Of a DNA stretch of 64,000 bases, positions 1-9,450 are shown piece after piece (the first letter of the stretch is position 1; each line of letters begins with the position of its first letter). The position numbers were made by a program, and so were the translations under genes. The notes under the pieces are model-generated. The model searched no databases and was not told the origin of the DNA. It worked only from the letters and a program-made list of their open reading frames with translations. Source of the DNA: Rhodanobacter sp. DHG33 (GTDB lineage: Bacteria; Pseudomonadota; Gammaproteobacteria; Xanthomonadales; Rhodanobacteraceae); the NCBI RefSeq assembly GCF_014843005.1, contig NZ_JACYXM010000001.1, positions 186,001 through 250,000 on the forward strand, in the 5' to 3' direction.

Positions 1-1086
1 CCGAAGCTGATCTTCGTGCAGCCGCGCGACTACTGGCACGTGGTGCCGCAGGCGCCGCACGGCTACTGGGTGGAGCACTTCGACATCGTCACCGTGCGCA
101 GCGCGCAGGAGGCCGCGGCGCAGTTGCCCAAGGGCCGCAGTGCGGTCATCGCGCCGGCCTGCCCCGCCATCGACGGCGTGACGGTCAACAACCCGCATGC
201 CGTGCTCGACTTCCTGCACTGGCATCGCTCGTTCAAGACGCCCTACGAACTGGAGCTGATGCGCCATGCCAGCCGTATCGGCGTGCGTGCGCATCGCGCG
301 GCGGAGGACGCGTTCCGCGCGGGCGAGAGCGAGTTCGGCATCCATCTCGCCTATCTCGAAGCTGCGCGGCAGATCGATGCTGAACTGCCGTACGCCAGCA
401 TCGTCGGCCTCAACGAACACGGCGCGGTGCTGCACTACATGCACTTCGACCGCACGCCGCCGGCCGAGCACCGCTCCTTCCTGATCGACGCCGGCGCCAG
501 CTGCGCCGGCTACGCCAGCGACATCACGCGTACGTATGCCGCCGCCGGCCACGGCGAATTCCAGGCGCTGATCGACAGCATGGACACCGCGCAGCAAGAC
601 TTCGTGGCGAAGGTCCGCGCGGGGCAGAGCTATCCCGAACTGCACCTGTACGCCCACCACGTGATCGCCGGCGTGCTGCGCGAGCACGGCTTCATCCGCA
701 TGAGCGCGGAAAGCGCGGTGGAATCCGGAGTCACCAGCGCGTTCTTCCCGCATGGCCTCGGCCATTCCATCGGCCTGCAGGTGCACGACGTGGCCGGCTT
801 CCAGCCGGACGCGCGCGGCGGCAGCATCCCGCGTCCCGCCGGCCATCCCTACCTGCGCATGACCCGCGCGCTGGAGCCGGGCATGGTGGTGACCATCGAG
901 CCGGGCCTGTACTTCATCGACATGCTGCTGGCCGAACTGCGCGACAAGCCCGCTGCCGCCGACGTCGACTGGGCCAGGGTGGATGCCTTCCGTCCCTACG
1001 GCGGCATCCGCATCGAGGACGACGTGGCGTGCACCGAAGGCGCGCCGGAGAACCTCACGCGCGACGCGTTCGCACAGGCGGATTGA
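1..1086 (+). CDS. pepQ: Xaa-Pro dipeptidase (prolidase, M24B), 5' end cut by window
   Basis: This gene encodes a cytosolic metallodipeptidase that splits X-Pro dipeptides. The reading frame is open from base 1, so the N-terminus lies outside the window; the first in-frame GTG at 16 sits in conserved sequence and is not the start. The pita-bread catalytic domain is complete. Metal-ligand motifs appear in order: DAGASCAGYASDITRT (two Asp), HGLGHSIGLQVHD (His), the Glu of IEPGLYF, and the Glu of GIRIEDDV. The Ala/Tyr-rich insert between the last two motifs, with PYGGIRIEDD, fits PepQ better than aminopeptidase P. It is followed after 71 bp by a two-component pair that looks functionally unrelated. 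The family call is firm; dipeptide specificity is inferred. Confidence 0.9.
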   Translation, partial: PKLIFVQPRDYWHVVPQAPHGYWVEHFDIVTVRSAQEAAAQLPKGRSAVIAPACPAIDGVTVNNPHAVLDFLHWHRSFKTPYELELMRHASRIGVRAHRAAEDAFRAGESEFGIHLAYLEAARQIDAELPYASIVGLNEHGAVLHYMHFDRTPPAEHRSFLIDAGASCAGYASDITRTYAAAGHGEFQALIDSMDTAQQDFVAKVRAGQSYPELHLYAHHVIAGVLREHGFIRMSAESAVESGVTSAFFPHGLGHSIGLQVHDVAGFQPDARGGSIPRPAGHPYLRMTRALEPGMVVTIEPGLYFIDMLLAELRDKPAAADVDWARVDAFRPYGGIRIEDDVACTEGAPENLTRDAFAQAD

Positions 1087-1157
1087 CCCATCCGTCGCAG
1101 GAAGTTGTCCGGCAATCCCTGCATAATCTCTCCGGTCCATTCGGGGTAGATGCAGGC

Positions 1158-1823
1158 ATGGGGGACAACGGGGGCATCGCACTGGATCCGGCGCTGATCG
1201 TCGAAGACAACGCCGCCACGCAGCAGCGTCTCGCGCGCCTGCTGGAGCGGGTCCTCGGCGACGGGCTGCGCATCGCCGCCGCCGGCAGCATCGCCGCGGC
1301 GCGGGCGCACATCGTGCAGCAGGCGCCGGCGCTGGCCCTGATCGACATCGGCCTGCCGGACGGCAGCGGCATCGAGCTGATCGGCTGGCTGCACGCCCAT
1401 CATCCGCAGACGGCGACGGTGGTGATCTCGGCCTGGGGCGCCGAGGACACCGTGCTGGCGGCGCTGCGTGCCGGCGCCATCGGCTACCTGCTGAAGGAAC
1501 GCGAGGATGCCGAGCTGGAGTTCGCGCTGCAAAGCATCCGCCGCGGCGGCTCGCCCATCGACCCCTTCGTGGCGCGGCGCATCCTTACTTTGCTGCCCTC
1601 CGCATCGGTCCAGGCCGTGCACGCCGACGATGCGCTGACCGAGCGCGAGACCGAAATCCTCGAACTGGTTTCGCGCGGCCACAGCAACCGCGAGATCGCG
1701 GAACAGCTGTCGCTTTCGCGCTTCACCATCGAGGGCTACACCAAGGCGATCTACCGCAAGCTGGCGGTGCGCTCGCGCACGGCTGCCGTATTCGAGGCGA
1801 AGTCCCGGGGATTGCTGCGCTGA
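1158..1823 (+). CDS. NarL/FixJ-family response regulator
   Basis: This is a 221-residue DNA-binding response regulator. The receiver domain has the acidic pair at VEDN near the N-terminus, the phospho-acceptor Asp63 in the motif ALIDIGLPDGSG, and the conserved Lys in YLLKERED. A LuxR-type helix-turn-helix follows at about residues 155-210 (LTERETEILELV, then NREIAEQLSLS). I chose the ATG at 1158 because the upstream in-frame extension overlaps the prolidase gene and is not receiver-like. The stop TGA shares its A with the ATG of the downstream histidine kinase, so the two proteins are translationally coupled and almost certainly cognate. Target genes cannot be told from the sequence. Confidence 0.9.
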   Translation: MGDNGGIALDPALIVEDNAATQQRLARLLERVLGDGLRIAAAGSIAAARAHIVQQAPALALIDIGLPDGSGIELIGWLHAHHPQTATVVISAWGAEDTVLAALRAGAIGYLLKEREDAELEFALQSIRRGGSPIDPFVARRILTLLPSASVQAVHADDALTERETEILELVSRGHSNREIAEQLSLSRFTIEGYTKAIYRKLAVRSRTAAVFEAKSRGLLR

Positions 1824-3670
1824 TGGCACGCCTGCGCGTCGTCGTGCTGCTCGGCTTGCTGGCGGCGTTGACCGCCTGCGCGCGGCATGCGCATGAGCGG
1901 ACGGAAGCGACGCATCCCGTCCTCACGCTGACGCAGGCCGAAGCCGTGCGCTCCGACTGGAACGCCGCCGCGCCCCCGGCCACGGGCTGGGTGCCGGTGA
2001 AGCTGATGGATTACTGGGACAAGCGCTGGCCCCGGCATGACGGCGTCGTGTGGTACCGGCTGCACTGGAACCAGACCGACGCGAATGCACCCGTCGGTAT
2101 ATTGCTGGACTACGTCTGCATGGCCGACGAGGTCTGGGTCAACGGCAGCCTGCTCTACCGCGATACGCATCTGGTCGAACCGCTGTCGCGGAGCTGGATC
2201 GTGCCGCAGCACTTCATGCTCGACCGGCCGCTGTTGCGCGCGGGCGAGAACACGCTGCTGGTGCGCGCCTCGGGCCTGGCCGCCTACCAGCCCGGCCTCG
2301 GCACGGTCAGCATCGGCGCCCCCGCGACGATACGCGCCAGCTACGAGCAGGCGATGTTCTGGCGCTTCAACATTCACCTGTTCAACTTCGCGCTGAGCAC
2401 GGTGCTTGGCGTGCTGTTCCTGATGTTCTGGCTGCTGCGTCGGCGGGAGACGGTGTTCGGCTGGTACGCCCTCACCACCCTGTTCGGCGCCGCCTACGAC
2501 TGGAACTTCGTGGCCTCGAGCACGTGGCCGTTGGCGAGCACGGATGCGTGGGAAGGCATGAACGCCGCCATGTTCCTGGCCTCGGCGACTACGTTCTGCG
2601 TGTTCCTGCTGCGGTTCTGCGAACTGCGCTGGCGGCGGACGGAAGCCGCGCTGCTGGCGGCCACGGTGGCGGCGCTGCTGATGGCGCTGTTCGCGCCGCA
2701 TGCCATGGGAGTGTGGCGCAACGTCTGGATCGTCCCCACGATCGCGCTCGACTATGTGGCCATCCTGGCCTTCCAGTGGCATGCAGTGCGCACGCCGCGT
2801 GCCGACCTGCGGGTGATGGCCGCCTGCCTGGCGGTGCCCGTGCTGGTCTCGCTGATCGACCTGCTGGTCTTTTTCGAAATACTCCCCGCCGGCAACAACA
2901 ACCTGGGCGCGGTCACCTCGCCGCTCACCCTGGTCGGCATGGGTTTCGCCGTCGCCTGGCGCTTCTCCGCCGCGATGCGCCGCGTCGAAGGATTCAACAT
3001 CGAGCTGCGCCACGAGGTGGAGGTGGCCACTGCGCAACTTTCCGACACTCTCTCGCGCGAACACACCCTGGCGCTCGCCAATACCCGCATCGGCGAACGC
3101 CTGAACCTGGTGCGCGACCTGCACGACGGCTTCGGCGGCAGCCTGCTCGGCGCCATCACCACGCTGGAGCAGTCGCCGCCCTCGCCGGAAACGACACGCA
3201 CCGTCGCCACGCTGAAGGAACTGCGCGACGATCTGCGCCTGGTGATCGACACCACCACCCACGAGCAGGACACCGACCTCGCCGGCCTGCTGGCGCCGTT
3301 GCGCCACCGCTGGAGCCAGCGGCTGGAAGCCGCAGGCATCGACAGCCGCTGGCAGCTCGACGATCTGGACGACTGCCGCCTGGGTGCCATGCGCAGTCTG
3401 GACCTGTTGCGTTTCCTGCAGGAAGCGCTGACCAACGTGCTCAAGCACAGCGGTGCCAGCAAGGTTCACGTGGACGTGCAACGCAGCGGCGATCATCTGC
3501 GCGCCGGAGTCCGCGACGATGGCCGCGGTTTCGACCCCGCCAACCACGGCTCGCGCGGCGCGGGCCTCGCCAGCATGCAGAGCCGCGCGGCGCGGCTGGG
3601 TGGACGACTCGAACTCCTCGCCATTCCAGGAAGCGGCGCCAGCGTCGGCCTGGACATGCTGCTGCCGTGA
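1823..3670 (+). CDS. Lipobox-bearing 7TM sensor histidine kinase (HisKA_3)
   Basis: This 615-residue sensor kinase starts at the ATG overlapping the response-regulator stop by one base. The N-terminus has a hydrophobic segment ending in LTAC, a lipobox-like site. Residues about 50-165 form a beta-rich domain (VVWYRLHW, VWVNGSLLYRD, LLRAGENTLLVRA) that resembles the jelly-roll sugar-binding domain of GH2 enzymes and 7TMR-DISMED2 sensors. About seven hydrophobic helices follow (residues 180-390). The cytoplasmic part has the HisKA_3 phospho-acceptor His434 in RDLHDGFGGSL, an N-box at ALTNVLKHSGA and G-boxes DDGRGFD and GAGLASM. It should phosphorylate the upstream NarL-type regulator. A carbohydrate ligand is an inference from the fold only. 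Confidence 0.88.
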   Translation: MARLRVVVLLGLLAALTACARHAHERTEATHPVLTLTQAEAVRSDWNAAAPPATGWVPVKLMDYWDKRWPRHDGVVWYRLHWNQTDANAPVGILLDYVCMADEVWVNGSLLYRDTHLVEPLSRSWIVPQHFMLDRPLLRAGENTLLVRASGLAAYQPGLGTVSIGAPATIRASYEQAMFWRFNIHLFNFALSTVLGVLFLMFWLLRRRETVFGWYALTTLFGAAYDWNFVASSTWPLASTDAWEGMNAAMFLASATTFCVFLLRFCELRWRRTEAALLAATVAALLMALFAPHAMGVWRNVWIVPTIALDYVAILAFQWHAVRTPRADLRVMAACLAVPVLVSLIDLLVFFEILPAGNNNLGAVTSPLTLVGMGFAVAWRFSAAMRRVEGFNIELRHEVEVATAQLSDTLSREHTLALANTRIGERLNLVRDLHDGFGGSLLGAITTLEQSPPSPETTRTVATLKELRDDLRLVIDTTTHEQDTDLAGLLAPLRHRWSQRLEAAGIDSRWQLDDLDDCRLGAMRSLDLLRFLQEALTNVLKHSGASKVHVDVQRSGDHLRAGVRDDGRGFDPANHGSRGAGLASMQSRAARLGGRLELLAIPGSGASVGLDMLLP

Positions 3671-3716
3671 ATCCCGCCATGCCGGCGACTGCCGGCATGG
3701 CGGCCCGGCCTTCCCC

Positions 3717-6700
3717 CTAGAACTGCTTGCTCAAACCCAGCCGTATCATCTGGTCGTGCGCATGCGGCTGCGTCAGGTATTCGTAGTCGGTGGTCAACCG
3801 CAGGTCGCGCGGCAGCTGCAGATCGAGCCCCAGGCCAAGCTGCACGCTGGTGCCGTTGGCCGCGTAAGGATTGGTCAGCACGTTCCACGATCCGGCCGAC
3901 GGAATGAAGGCGTAACTCAGATTGGTGTCGCTGGTGCCCTGGAAATCGTGGCCGACCTCCAGTCGCGCACGCGGCGCCAACACGCCCCAGTCCATGGAGA
4001 ACTGCTCGCCGACACGCAGGCCCAGCACCGCCAGTGAAGTGCGCACTGTCTGGCGGCCGTAGCTCAATGCCGCCGTGGCCGCCCCCTGTTCGGAGAATCC
4101 GTTGAGTTCGGACAACGACTGCTCCAGCCGCAGGTAAGGCGACCACAGCAACCCGCCCTGGTTGTGGTACTCGTAACCTGCGGTGAGCGAGCCGAACCAC
4201 TCGCTGCCGGTACGCCGGCCGGTGAGGAAACTACCGCTGTCAGCGTCGTAACGACGGCTGTCGAAACTCAGGCCGCCACCACCCAGCACGGCATCGATGT
4301 AGACCTGCGGCGCCGGCTGGTAGCTGCCATACATCGCCGCGCTGTACCCCTGCGCGATGCTGCGCGTGCCGTCATTGGCGATGTCGGCATTGTCGTGGTT
4401 GTAGCCCAGGCTGAAGCCGAACAGGGCGTGCTGGCTGATCCGCTGATCCACGCCAAGGTTCACCGCGATGTCGTTCGAGTCGAAACCCGCTGCCTGCCGA
4501 TAGGCCTCGAAGGTACCGAAGTTGGCGGTACCGGCGATCCAGAAGCCCAGCCCTGCCGGCCCCTTGAGCGGAGCGGCCGCCGACTGTGCCGCATTGCCTG
4601 TCGTGACCTCCGGCCCCATCGCGGCGGAAGGCCCACCGCCCGCCGCACTCAGGCCTGGCTGGAGCAGCGTACCGAACCCGTTCCCGGACAGGTTGCGGTC
4701 CGGGCCGATCGGTCCGCCGCTTCCCGGCTGGCTGTTAGCCATCGCCGGATCGCCCTGCCGTGGGGCCTGCAGCGCCTGACCATCCACGCTGATCGACAGC
4801 GTATTGCTGAATAGTGCCGTGCCACCGCCATCGTGCAGGTTCTCGAGGCGCCCATCGATGTTGTCCAGCTGGCTTTGCGCAAAACGCTGCGCCTGCTCGG
4901 CCTGCGCGTTGACCAGGCCGAGTACATCCGGGTTCTTCGAGGGATCGGGCTGACTGCTCACCAGCACCAGCACATCGATCGTCACCTGATGCCCCGAGGC
5001 CGTGGTCAGTACCACGCTGATCTGGGCCAGACCACGGAACGCCTGGGCCGGCGTGAAGGTCAGCGTGGCCGGCTGGCTCAGCGCAACCTGGCCCGCATCG
5101 CCCGGAGAAAGGCCGATCAGGGCCGAGGACACATAGGTATCCGGCACGATCTGGGCCAGGTTCAACGTCACGGCGACTCCCGGCGCGGTGGTCGCCGTCT
5201 TGGTGCCCGTGGCCGCACCAGCGCGACCGGCAGCCGTGACCGTCACCGTGATGGTGGCTGGCGCCGAACTGCCGAAGTGGTTGGCGACGCGATAAGTGAA
5301 AGTGTCGCTGCCAATGAAACCGGCCGCCGGCGTATAGGTGATCTGGCCGCCGCTTGCGCTGGCGCTGCCGTGTGACGGAGCGCTGGCCACGTTCACGCCG
5401 GTGAACGGTTGCACGCCGGTCGCGCCAACGGTGGCATCGATCAGCACTGGCGTGCCCGTGGTGGTGGACACGCTGATGGCCTGGGCCGCCGGTACGCTCA
5501 GCGGCGTCACCGTCATCGTCACCGTGGCCGGCGCGGACGTACCGCCCGGATTTGTCGCCGTGTAGGTGAAGCTGTCGGTGCCGCCGTAGAACGTCGACGA
5601 CGGCGTGTACGTCACCATCTCGCCCGACACACTCACCGTGCCATGTGCGGGTGCCGTGCCGATCGTCACCGCCGTGATGTCGATGCCAGTGATCGCACCG
5701 GAGAGATTGATGCTCGCCGCCGTGTTGTACGGCGTCGTCACCGTCTTGGCCGCTACCGTCGGTGCTGCCGGCGTACCCACGGTCACAGTCACCGTGGCTG
5801 GAGCCGAGGTGCCGCCCGGATTCGTCGCGGTATACGTGAAGCTGTCGGTACCACCGTAGAACGTCGACGACGGCATGTACGTCACCGTCTCACCCGAAAC
5901 GCTCACCGTACCGTGCGCGGGCGCCGTGCCGATCGTCACCGCCGTGATGTCGATGCCAGTGATCGCGCTGGCGAGATTGATGCTCGCCATTGTGTTGTAC
6001 GACGTCGTGACCGCCTTGGCCACTACCGTCGGCGCTGCCGGCGTACCCACGGTCACTGTCACCGTGGCCGGAGCCGAGGTGCCGCCTGGATTTGTCGCCG
6101 TGTAGGTGAAACTGTCGGTACCACCGTAGAACATCGACGACGGCGTGTACGTCACCGTCTCGCCCGACACGCTCACCGTGCCGTGCGCGGGCGGCGTGCC
6201 GATCGTGACCGCCGTGATGTCGATGCCAGTGATCGCGCTGGTGAGGTTGATGCTTGCCACTGTGTTGTACGGCGTCGTCACCGCTTTGCTCGCTACCGTC
6301 GGTGCCGCCGGTGCACCCACCGTGATCGTCACCGTGGCCGGCGCGGACGTGCCGCCCGGATTTGTCGCCGTATAAGTGAAGCTGTCGGTGCCGCCATAGA
6401 ACGTCGACGATGGCGTGTAAGTTACCGTCTCGCCCGACACGTTCACCGTGCCGTGTGCGGGCGACGTGCCGATCGTCACCGTCGTGATGTCGATGCCGGT
6501 GATCGCACTGGCAAGGTTGATGCTCGCCGCCATGTTGTATGTCGTCGTCACCGTCTTGGCCGCCACCGTCGGCGCTGCCGGTGCGCCTACCGTGATCGTC
6601 ACCGTGGCTGAAACCGAGGTGCCGCCCGGGTTCGTCGCCGTGTAGCTGAAGCTGTCGGTGCCACCATAGAACGTCGACGACGGCGTGTACGTCACGGTCT

Positions 6701-9296
6701 CGCCCGACACATTCACCGTGCCGTGCGTGGGCGACGTGCCGACCGTCACCGCCGTGATGTCGACGCCGGCGATCGCACTGGCGAGGTTGATGCTCGCCGC
6801 CGTGTTGTACGGCGTCGTCACCGCCTTGGCCGCTGCCGTCGGCGCCGCCGGCGTACCCACGGTCAGAGTCACCGTGGCCGGAGCCGAGGTGCCGCCTGGA
6901 TTCGTCGCGGTATACGTGAAACTGTCGGTGCCGCCGTAGAACGTCGACGACGGCGTATATGTCACCGTCTCGCCCGACACGCTCACCGTGCCGTGTGTCG
7001 GTGCCGTGCCGACCGTCACCGCCGTGATGTCGACGCCGGCGATCGCACTGGCGAGGTTGATGCTCGCCGCCGTGTTGTAGCTGGCACTCGCACTGACATT
7101 GCTGGCGGTGGGTGCCGGCGGATTGCTGATCGTCACGGCCAACGTCACCTGTGGTGCGGCCAGGTGGCTGCCGTCGCCGGCCTGATTGGCCGTCACCGTG
7201 CAGGTGCCGGCCGAGAGCGTCGTCACCGTGCCGCCCTGTATCGAACACACCGCCCCCGAAGACCCGCCGAGGGCGAACACCAGCGGGCTGCTCGAACCGG
7301 TGCCGGTGGCGGATACGGTAAAAGTGCCGTTCGGCCTGTACACCGGCGCCGCCGGGGTAGCGACAAAATTCGTGATCGTGCCCGCGGCCTTGGGGATGAC
7401 GCTGTTGGATGCAACAGACGCCATGCCGGAACCGGCCGAATTGGTTGCTGTCACCGTAAAGGTATAGGCGGTGCCATTGGTGAGCCCCGTCACCGCACAG
7501 GGCGAGCCAGCGCAAACACTGGTGAGGCCGCCCGGACTGCTGGTGGCGACATATTGAGTGATCGCCGCACCGCCGTTGGAGGTCGGCGCAGTGAAGGTCA
7601 CCGTTGCCTGGGCAGCCCCTGCGGTCGCCGTGCCGATGGTGGGCTCGCCGGGCACCACCGCCGCGATTGCAAACGTCTGGCTCACTTGCGCGGCGGCAAG
7701 GTAAGCGCCGTTGCCGGCCTGGTTGGCGTTGATGGTGCAGGATCCCGGCGTCACGACGGTCAGCACGCCGCCGCTGGTGACGGTGCAGACCGCAGTCGTG
7801 CTGGATGTGAACGTCACCGGCAACCCGGATGTCGCCGAGGCCGTCAGTGTGGGCGTGGTGCCGAAATTCTGCGTACCCGGATTGGCATAGGTGATGGTCT
7901 GCGCCGCTTCCGGCGTCACGGCATTCGATGCAGCGGATGCGGAGCCAGTGCCGACGCCGTTGGTCGCCGTCACCGTGAAAGTGTACGAGGTGCCGTTGAC
8001 CAGTCCGGTCACGGTGCATGGCGACGATGCGCATGTTCCGACATTTCCGCCAGGGCTGCTGGTGGCGGTGTAGCTGGTGATCGGCGAACCGCCCGAAGAG
8101 AGCGGCACAGTGAAAGTCACCGTTGCCTGGGCGGGCCCTGCGGACGCTGTTCCTATGGCGGGCTCGCCCGGTACGACGCCGTTGACGGTGAACGATTGGC
8201 TCACCTGCGGTGCAGCTGTGTAGTTGGTATTGCCGGCCTGGTTGGCATTGACGGTGCAAGTGCCGGCCGTGATGAAAGTGAGCGTTCCGTTGCTGGCGGC
8301 CGTGCACACCGCCGTCGTGCTCGACGTGAAGGTCACCGGAAGGTTGGAAGTGGCCGTGGCCGTCAGCGTGGGCGTGGTGCCGAAATTCTGCGCACCGGGA
8401 TTGGCAAACGTGATCGTCTGCGTCGCCTGGCCCACCGTGATGGATACCAACGCCGCGGACGACGTACCGGCACGGTTCTTGGCCGCATACGTGAAGCTGT
8501 CGCTGCCGACGTAGCCAGCCGTGGGCGTATAGGTTATCGACGTGCCGCTGGACCTGGCCACGCCATGGGCAGCGGCCTGTATCACGCCCACCGAATCGGG
8601 GGTGCCGTTGACGCTGAGGCCGATGGCGTTGTTGCTGCTGTCATAGCCCACCGTGGCACTGACCGCATTGACCGTCGGCGGAGTGAAGGTGTAGTTGCCG
8701 GCCGTATAGGTTCCGGCATCCGTGGTCACGGTGACGGCCACGGTACCCGTGCCATCGGGCACCGTGGCCGTCACGGTCGCTGTGTTGCCATAGGCTGGCA
8801 TGCTGAAACCGGTTGCAGCGATACCGCCGAACCTCACCGCGCTGGTGCCCCACAAGCCCGAGCCCGTCACGGTGATCGTGCTGCCGAACCCGCCGCTGGA
8901 CGGACTGAGACTCAGCCCCGAGGCGCCGACCGATTGGCATGAAATGCTGTAGGTGATCGGACTATTGGTGCCGTTACTGAGGTTGTCAGCCCCGGCTCCC
9001 GAGGCAGACTCGGTGCCGGTGACCGTTCCACCGCTGTCCTGCATGTTCAGAAAGGAACCGTCGTAATAAGCGTATCCCGAGGTCGTGAGGGTCACCCGGT
9101 CGCCCTGGTTGACCAGTTGGCTGTTACTGAGAAGCTGTACATATCCGTATGCCTGGATGGTGCCGGACAACCCATTCAGGGCCACGCAGCCGGGCGACGC
9201 CTTCGCCAACCCAGGCAACCCGAACGCGCTGGCAAGCGCCAGGCATGCCAACCCGAACCACGGCCGCGGTTTTGCGCCACTGCGCTTCGTGTTCAC
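3717..9296 (-). CDS. Giant autotransporter (type V) with Ig-like repeat passenger
   Basis: This is a surface protein of about 1859 residues. I chose GTG at 9296 because it follows a purine-rich GGGGGG/AGGGG stretch and starts directly with a good signal peptide (cleavage near LAKA-SPGC); an in-frame ATG at 9329 lacks a ribosome site. The order is an IPT/TIG-like domain, a cadherin/Big_9-like module, alternating Cys-pair modules (AVCTAASNGTLTF type) with two fibronectin-III-like modules, six near-identical 90-residue repeats (motifs YNTAASINL, HGTVSVSGE, TDSFTYTATNPGG), two divergent modules, a Gly/Pro linker and a C-terminal beta-barrel of about 270 residues ending in KQF. The C-terminal Phe and the barrel pattern show outer-membrane insertion. 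Adhesion is the likely role. It ends 46 bp from the convergent sensor kinase gene. Confidence 0.88.
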   Translation of the reverse strand: MNTKRSGAKPRPWFGLACLALASAFGLPGLAKASPGCVALNGLSGTIQAYGYVQLLSNSQLVNQGDRVTLTTSGYAYYDGSFLNMQDSGGTVTGTESASGAGADNLSNGTNSPITYSISCQSVGASGLSLSPSSGGFGSTITVTGSGLWGTSAVRFGGIAATGFSMPAYGNTATVTATVPDGTGTVAVTVTTDAGTYTAGNYTFTPPTVNAVSATVGYDSSNNAIGLSVNGTPDSVGVIQAAAHGVARSSGTSITYTPTAGYVGSDSFTYAAKNRAGTSSAALVSITVGQATQTITFANPGAQNFGTTPTLTATATSNLPVTFTSSTTAVCTAASNGTLTFITAGTCTVNANQAGNTNYTAAPQVSQSFTVNGVVPGEPAIGTASAGPAQATVTFTVPLSSGGSPITSYTATSSPGGNVGTCASSPCTVTGLVNGTSYTFTVTATNGVGTGSASAASNAVTPEAAQTITYANPGTQNFGTTPTLTASATSGLPVTFTSSTTAVCTVTSGGVLTVVTPGSCTINANQAGNGAYLAAAQVSQTFAIAAVVPGEPTIGTATAGAAQATVTFTAPTSNGGAAITQYVATSSPGGLTSVCAGSPCAVTGLTNGTAYTFTVTATNSAGSGMASVASNSVIPKAAGTITNFVATPAAPVYRPNGTFTVSATGTGSSSPLVFALGGSSGAVCSIQGGTVTTLSAGTCTVTANQAGDGSHLAAPQVTLAVTISNPPAPTASNVSASASYNTAASINLASAIAGVDITAVTVGTAPTHGTVSVSGETVTYTPSSTFYGGTDSFTYTATNPGGTSAPATVTLTVGTPAAPTAAAKAVTTPYNTAASINLASAIAGVDITAVTVGTSPTHGTVNVSGETVTYTPSSTFYGGTDSFSYTATNPGGTSVSATVTITVGAPAAPTVAAKTVTTTYNMAASINLASAITGIDITTVTIGTSPAHGTVNVSGETVTYTPSSTFYGGTDSFTYTATNPGGTSAPATVTITVGAPAAPTVASKAVTTPYNTVASINLTSAITGIDITAVTIGTPPAHGTVSVSGETVTYTPSSMFYGGTDSFTYTATNPGGTSAPATVTVTVGTPAAPTVVAKAVTTSYNTMASINLASAITGIDITAVTIGTAPAHGTVSVSGETVTYMPSSTFYGGTDSFTYTATNPGGTSAPATVTVTVGTPAAPTVAAKTVTTPYNTAASINLSGAITGIDITAVTIGTAPAHGTVSVSGEMVTYTPSSTFYGGTDSFTYTATNPGGTSAPATVTMTVTPLSVPAAQAISVSTTTGTPVLIDATVGATGVQPFTGVNVASAPSHGSASASGGQITYTPAAGFIGSDTFTYRVANHFGSSAPATITVTVTAAGRAGAATGTKTATTAPGVAVTLNLAQIVPDTYVSSALIGLSPGDAGQVALSQPATLTFTPAQAFRGLAQISVVLTTASGHQVTIDVLVLVSSQPDPSKNPDVLGLVNAQAEQAQRFAQSQLDNIDGRLENLHDGGGTALFSNTLSISVDGQALQAPRQGDPAMANSQPGSGGPIGPDRNLSGNGFGTLLQPGLSAAGGGPSAAMGPEVTTGNAAQSAAAPLKGPAGLGFWIAGTANFGTFEAYRQAAGFDSNDIAVNLGVDQRISQHALFGFSLGYNHDNADIANDGTRSIAQGYSAAMYGSYQPAPQVYIDAVLGGGGLSFDSRRYDADSGSFLTGRRTGSEWFGSLTAGYEYHNQGGLLWSPYLRLEQSLSELNGFSEQGAATAALSYGRQTVRTSLAVLGLRVGEQFSMDWGVLAPRARLEVGHDFQGTSDTNLSYAFIPSAGSWNVLTNPYAANGTSVQLGLGLDLQLPRDLRLTTDYEYLTQPHAHDQMIRLGLSKQF
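5501..7120 (-). repeat. Six tandem 270-bp in-frame repeats in the autotransporter gene
   Basis: The same landmark (the codons for NPGGTSAPA) recurs at about 5550, 5820, 6090, 6360, 6630 and 6900, so the period is exactly 270 bp (90 codons). Most differences between copies are third-position or conservative changes, which points to recent duplication and homogenisation by recombination. Confidence 0.93.
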
Positions 9297-9357
9297 GCCC
9301 CTGCCCCCCAAGATATCTGTGCTGCACATGGTGGTCTGTGCAAATGCAGGGCGTCAT

Positions 9358-9389
9358 CCCCGAAATCAGGGGTATTTCACGTTGCGTGA
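9358..9389. promoter_or_regulatory. Paired palindromes upstream of the autotransporter
   Basis: Two short dyads lie side by side: CCCC-GAAATCA-GGGG (9358-9372) and TCACG-TTG-CGTGA (9377-9389). They sit 61-93 bp upstream of the GTG start, between this gene and the divergent-facing end of pepP. They are candidate operator sites for the autotransporter promoter; the regulator is unknown. Confidence 0.4.
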
Positions 9390-9450
9390 GTGCTCAGCCT
9401 CGTGGCTGCCCCTCTATGCCGAGAGTCGATGCGCGGGTGGCGCCCCCGAC

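Noticed and set aside
1751-3547. Long open frame on the minus strand opposite the sensor kinase (598 codons)
   Set aside because: Its sequence is His/Gln/Arg/Ala-rich without any family motif, and the plus strand carries clear kinase motifs. It is a product of GC-rich codon bias.
5501-7120. CRISPR-like periodic repeats
   Set aside because: The period is 270 bp, in frame, and translates to protein modules; there are no short repeats with unique spacers anywhere in the window.
5409-8942. Arg/His-rich open frames on the plus strand opposite the autotransporter
   Set aside because: They follow the 270-bp repeat passively, read as RRRHRLGRH-type junk and have no ribosome sites.
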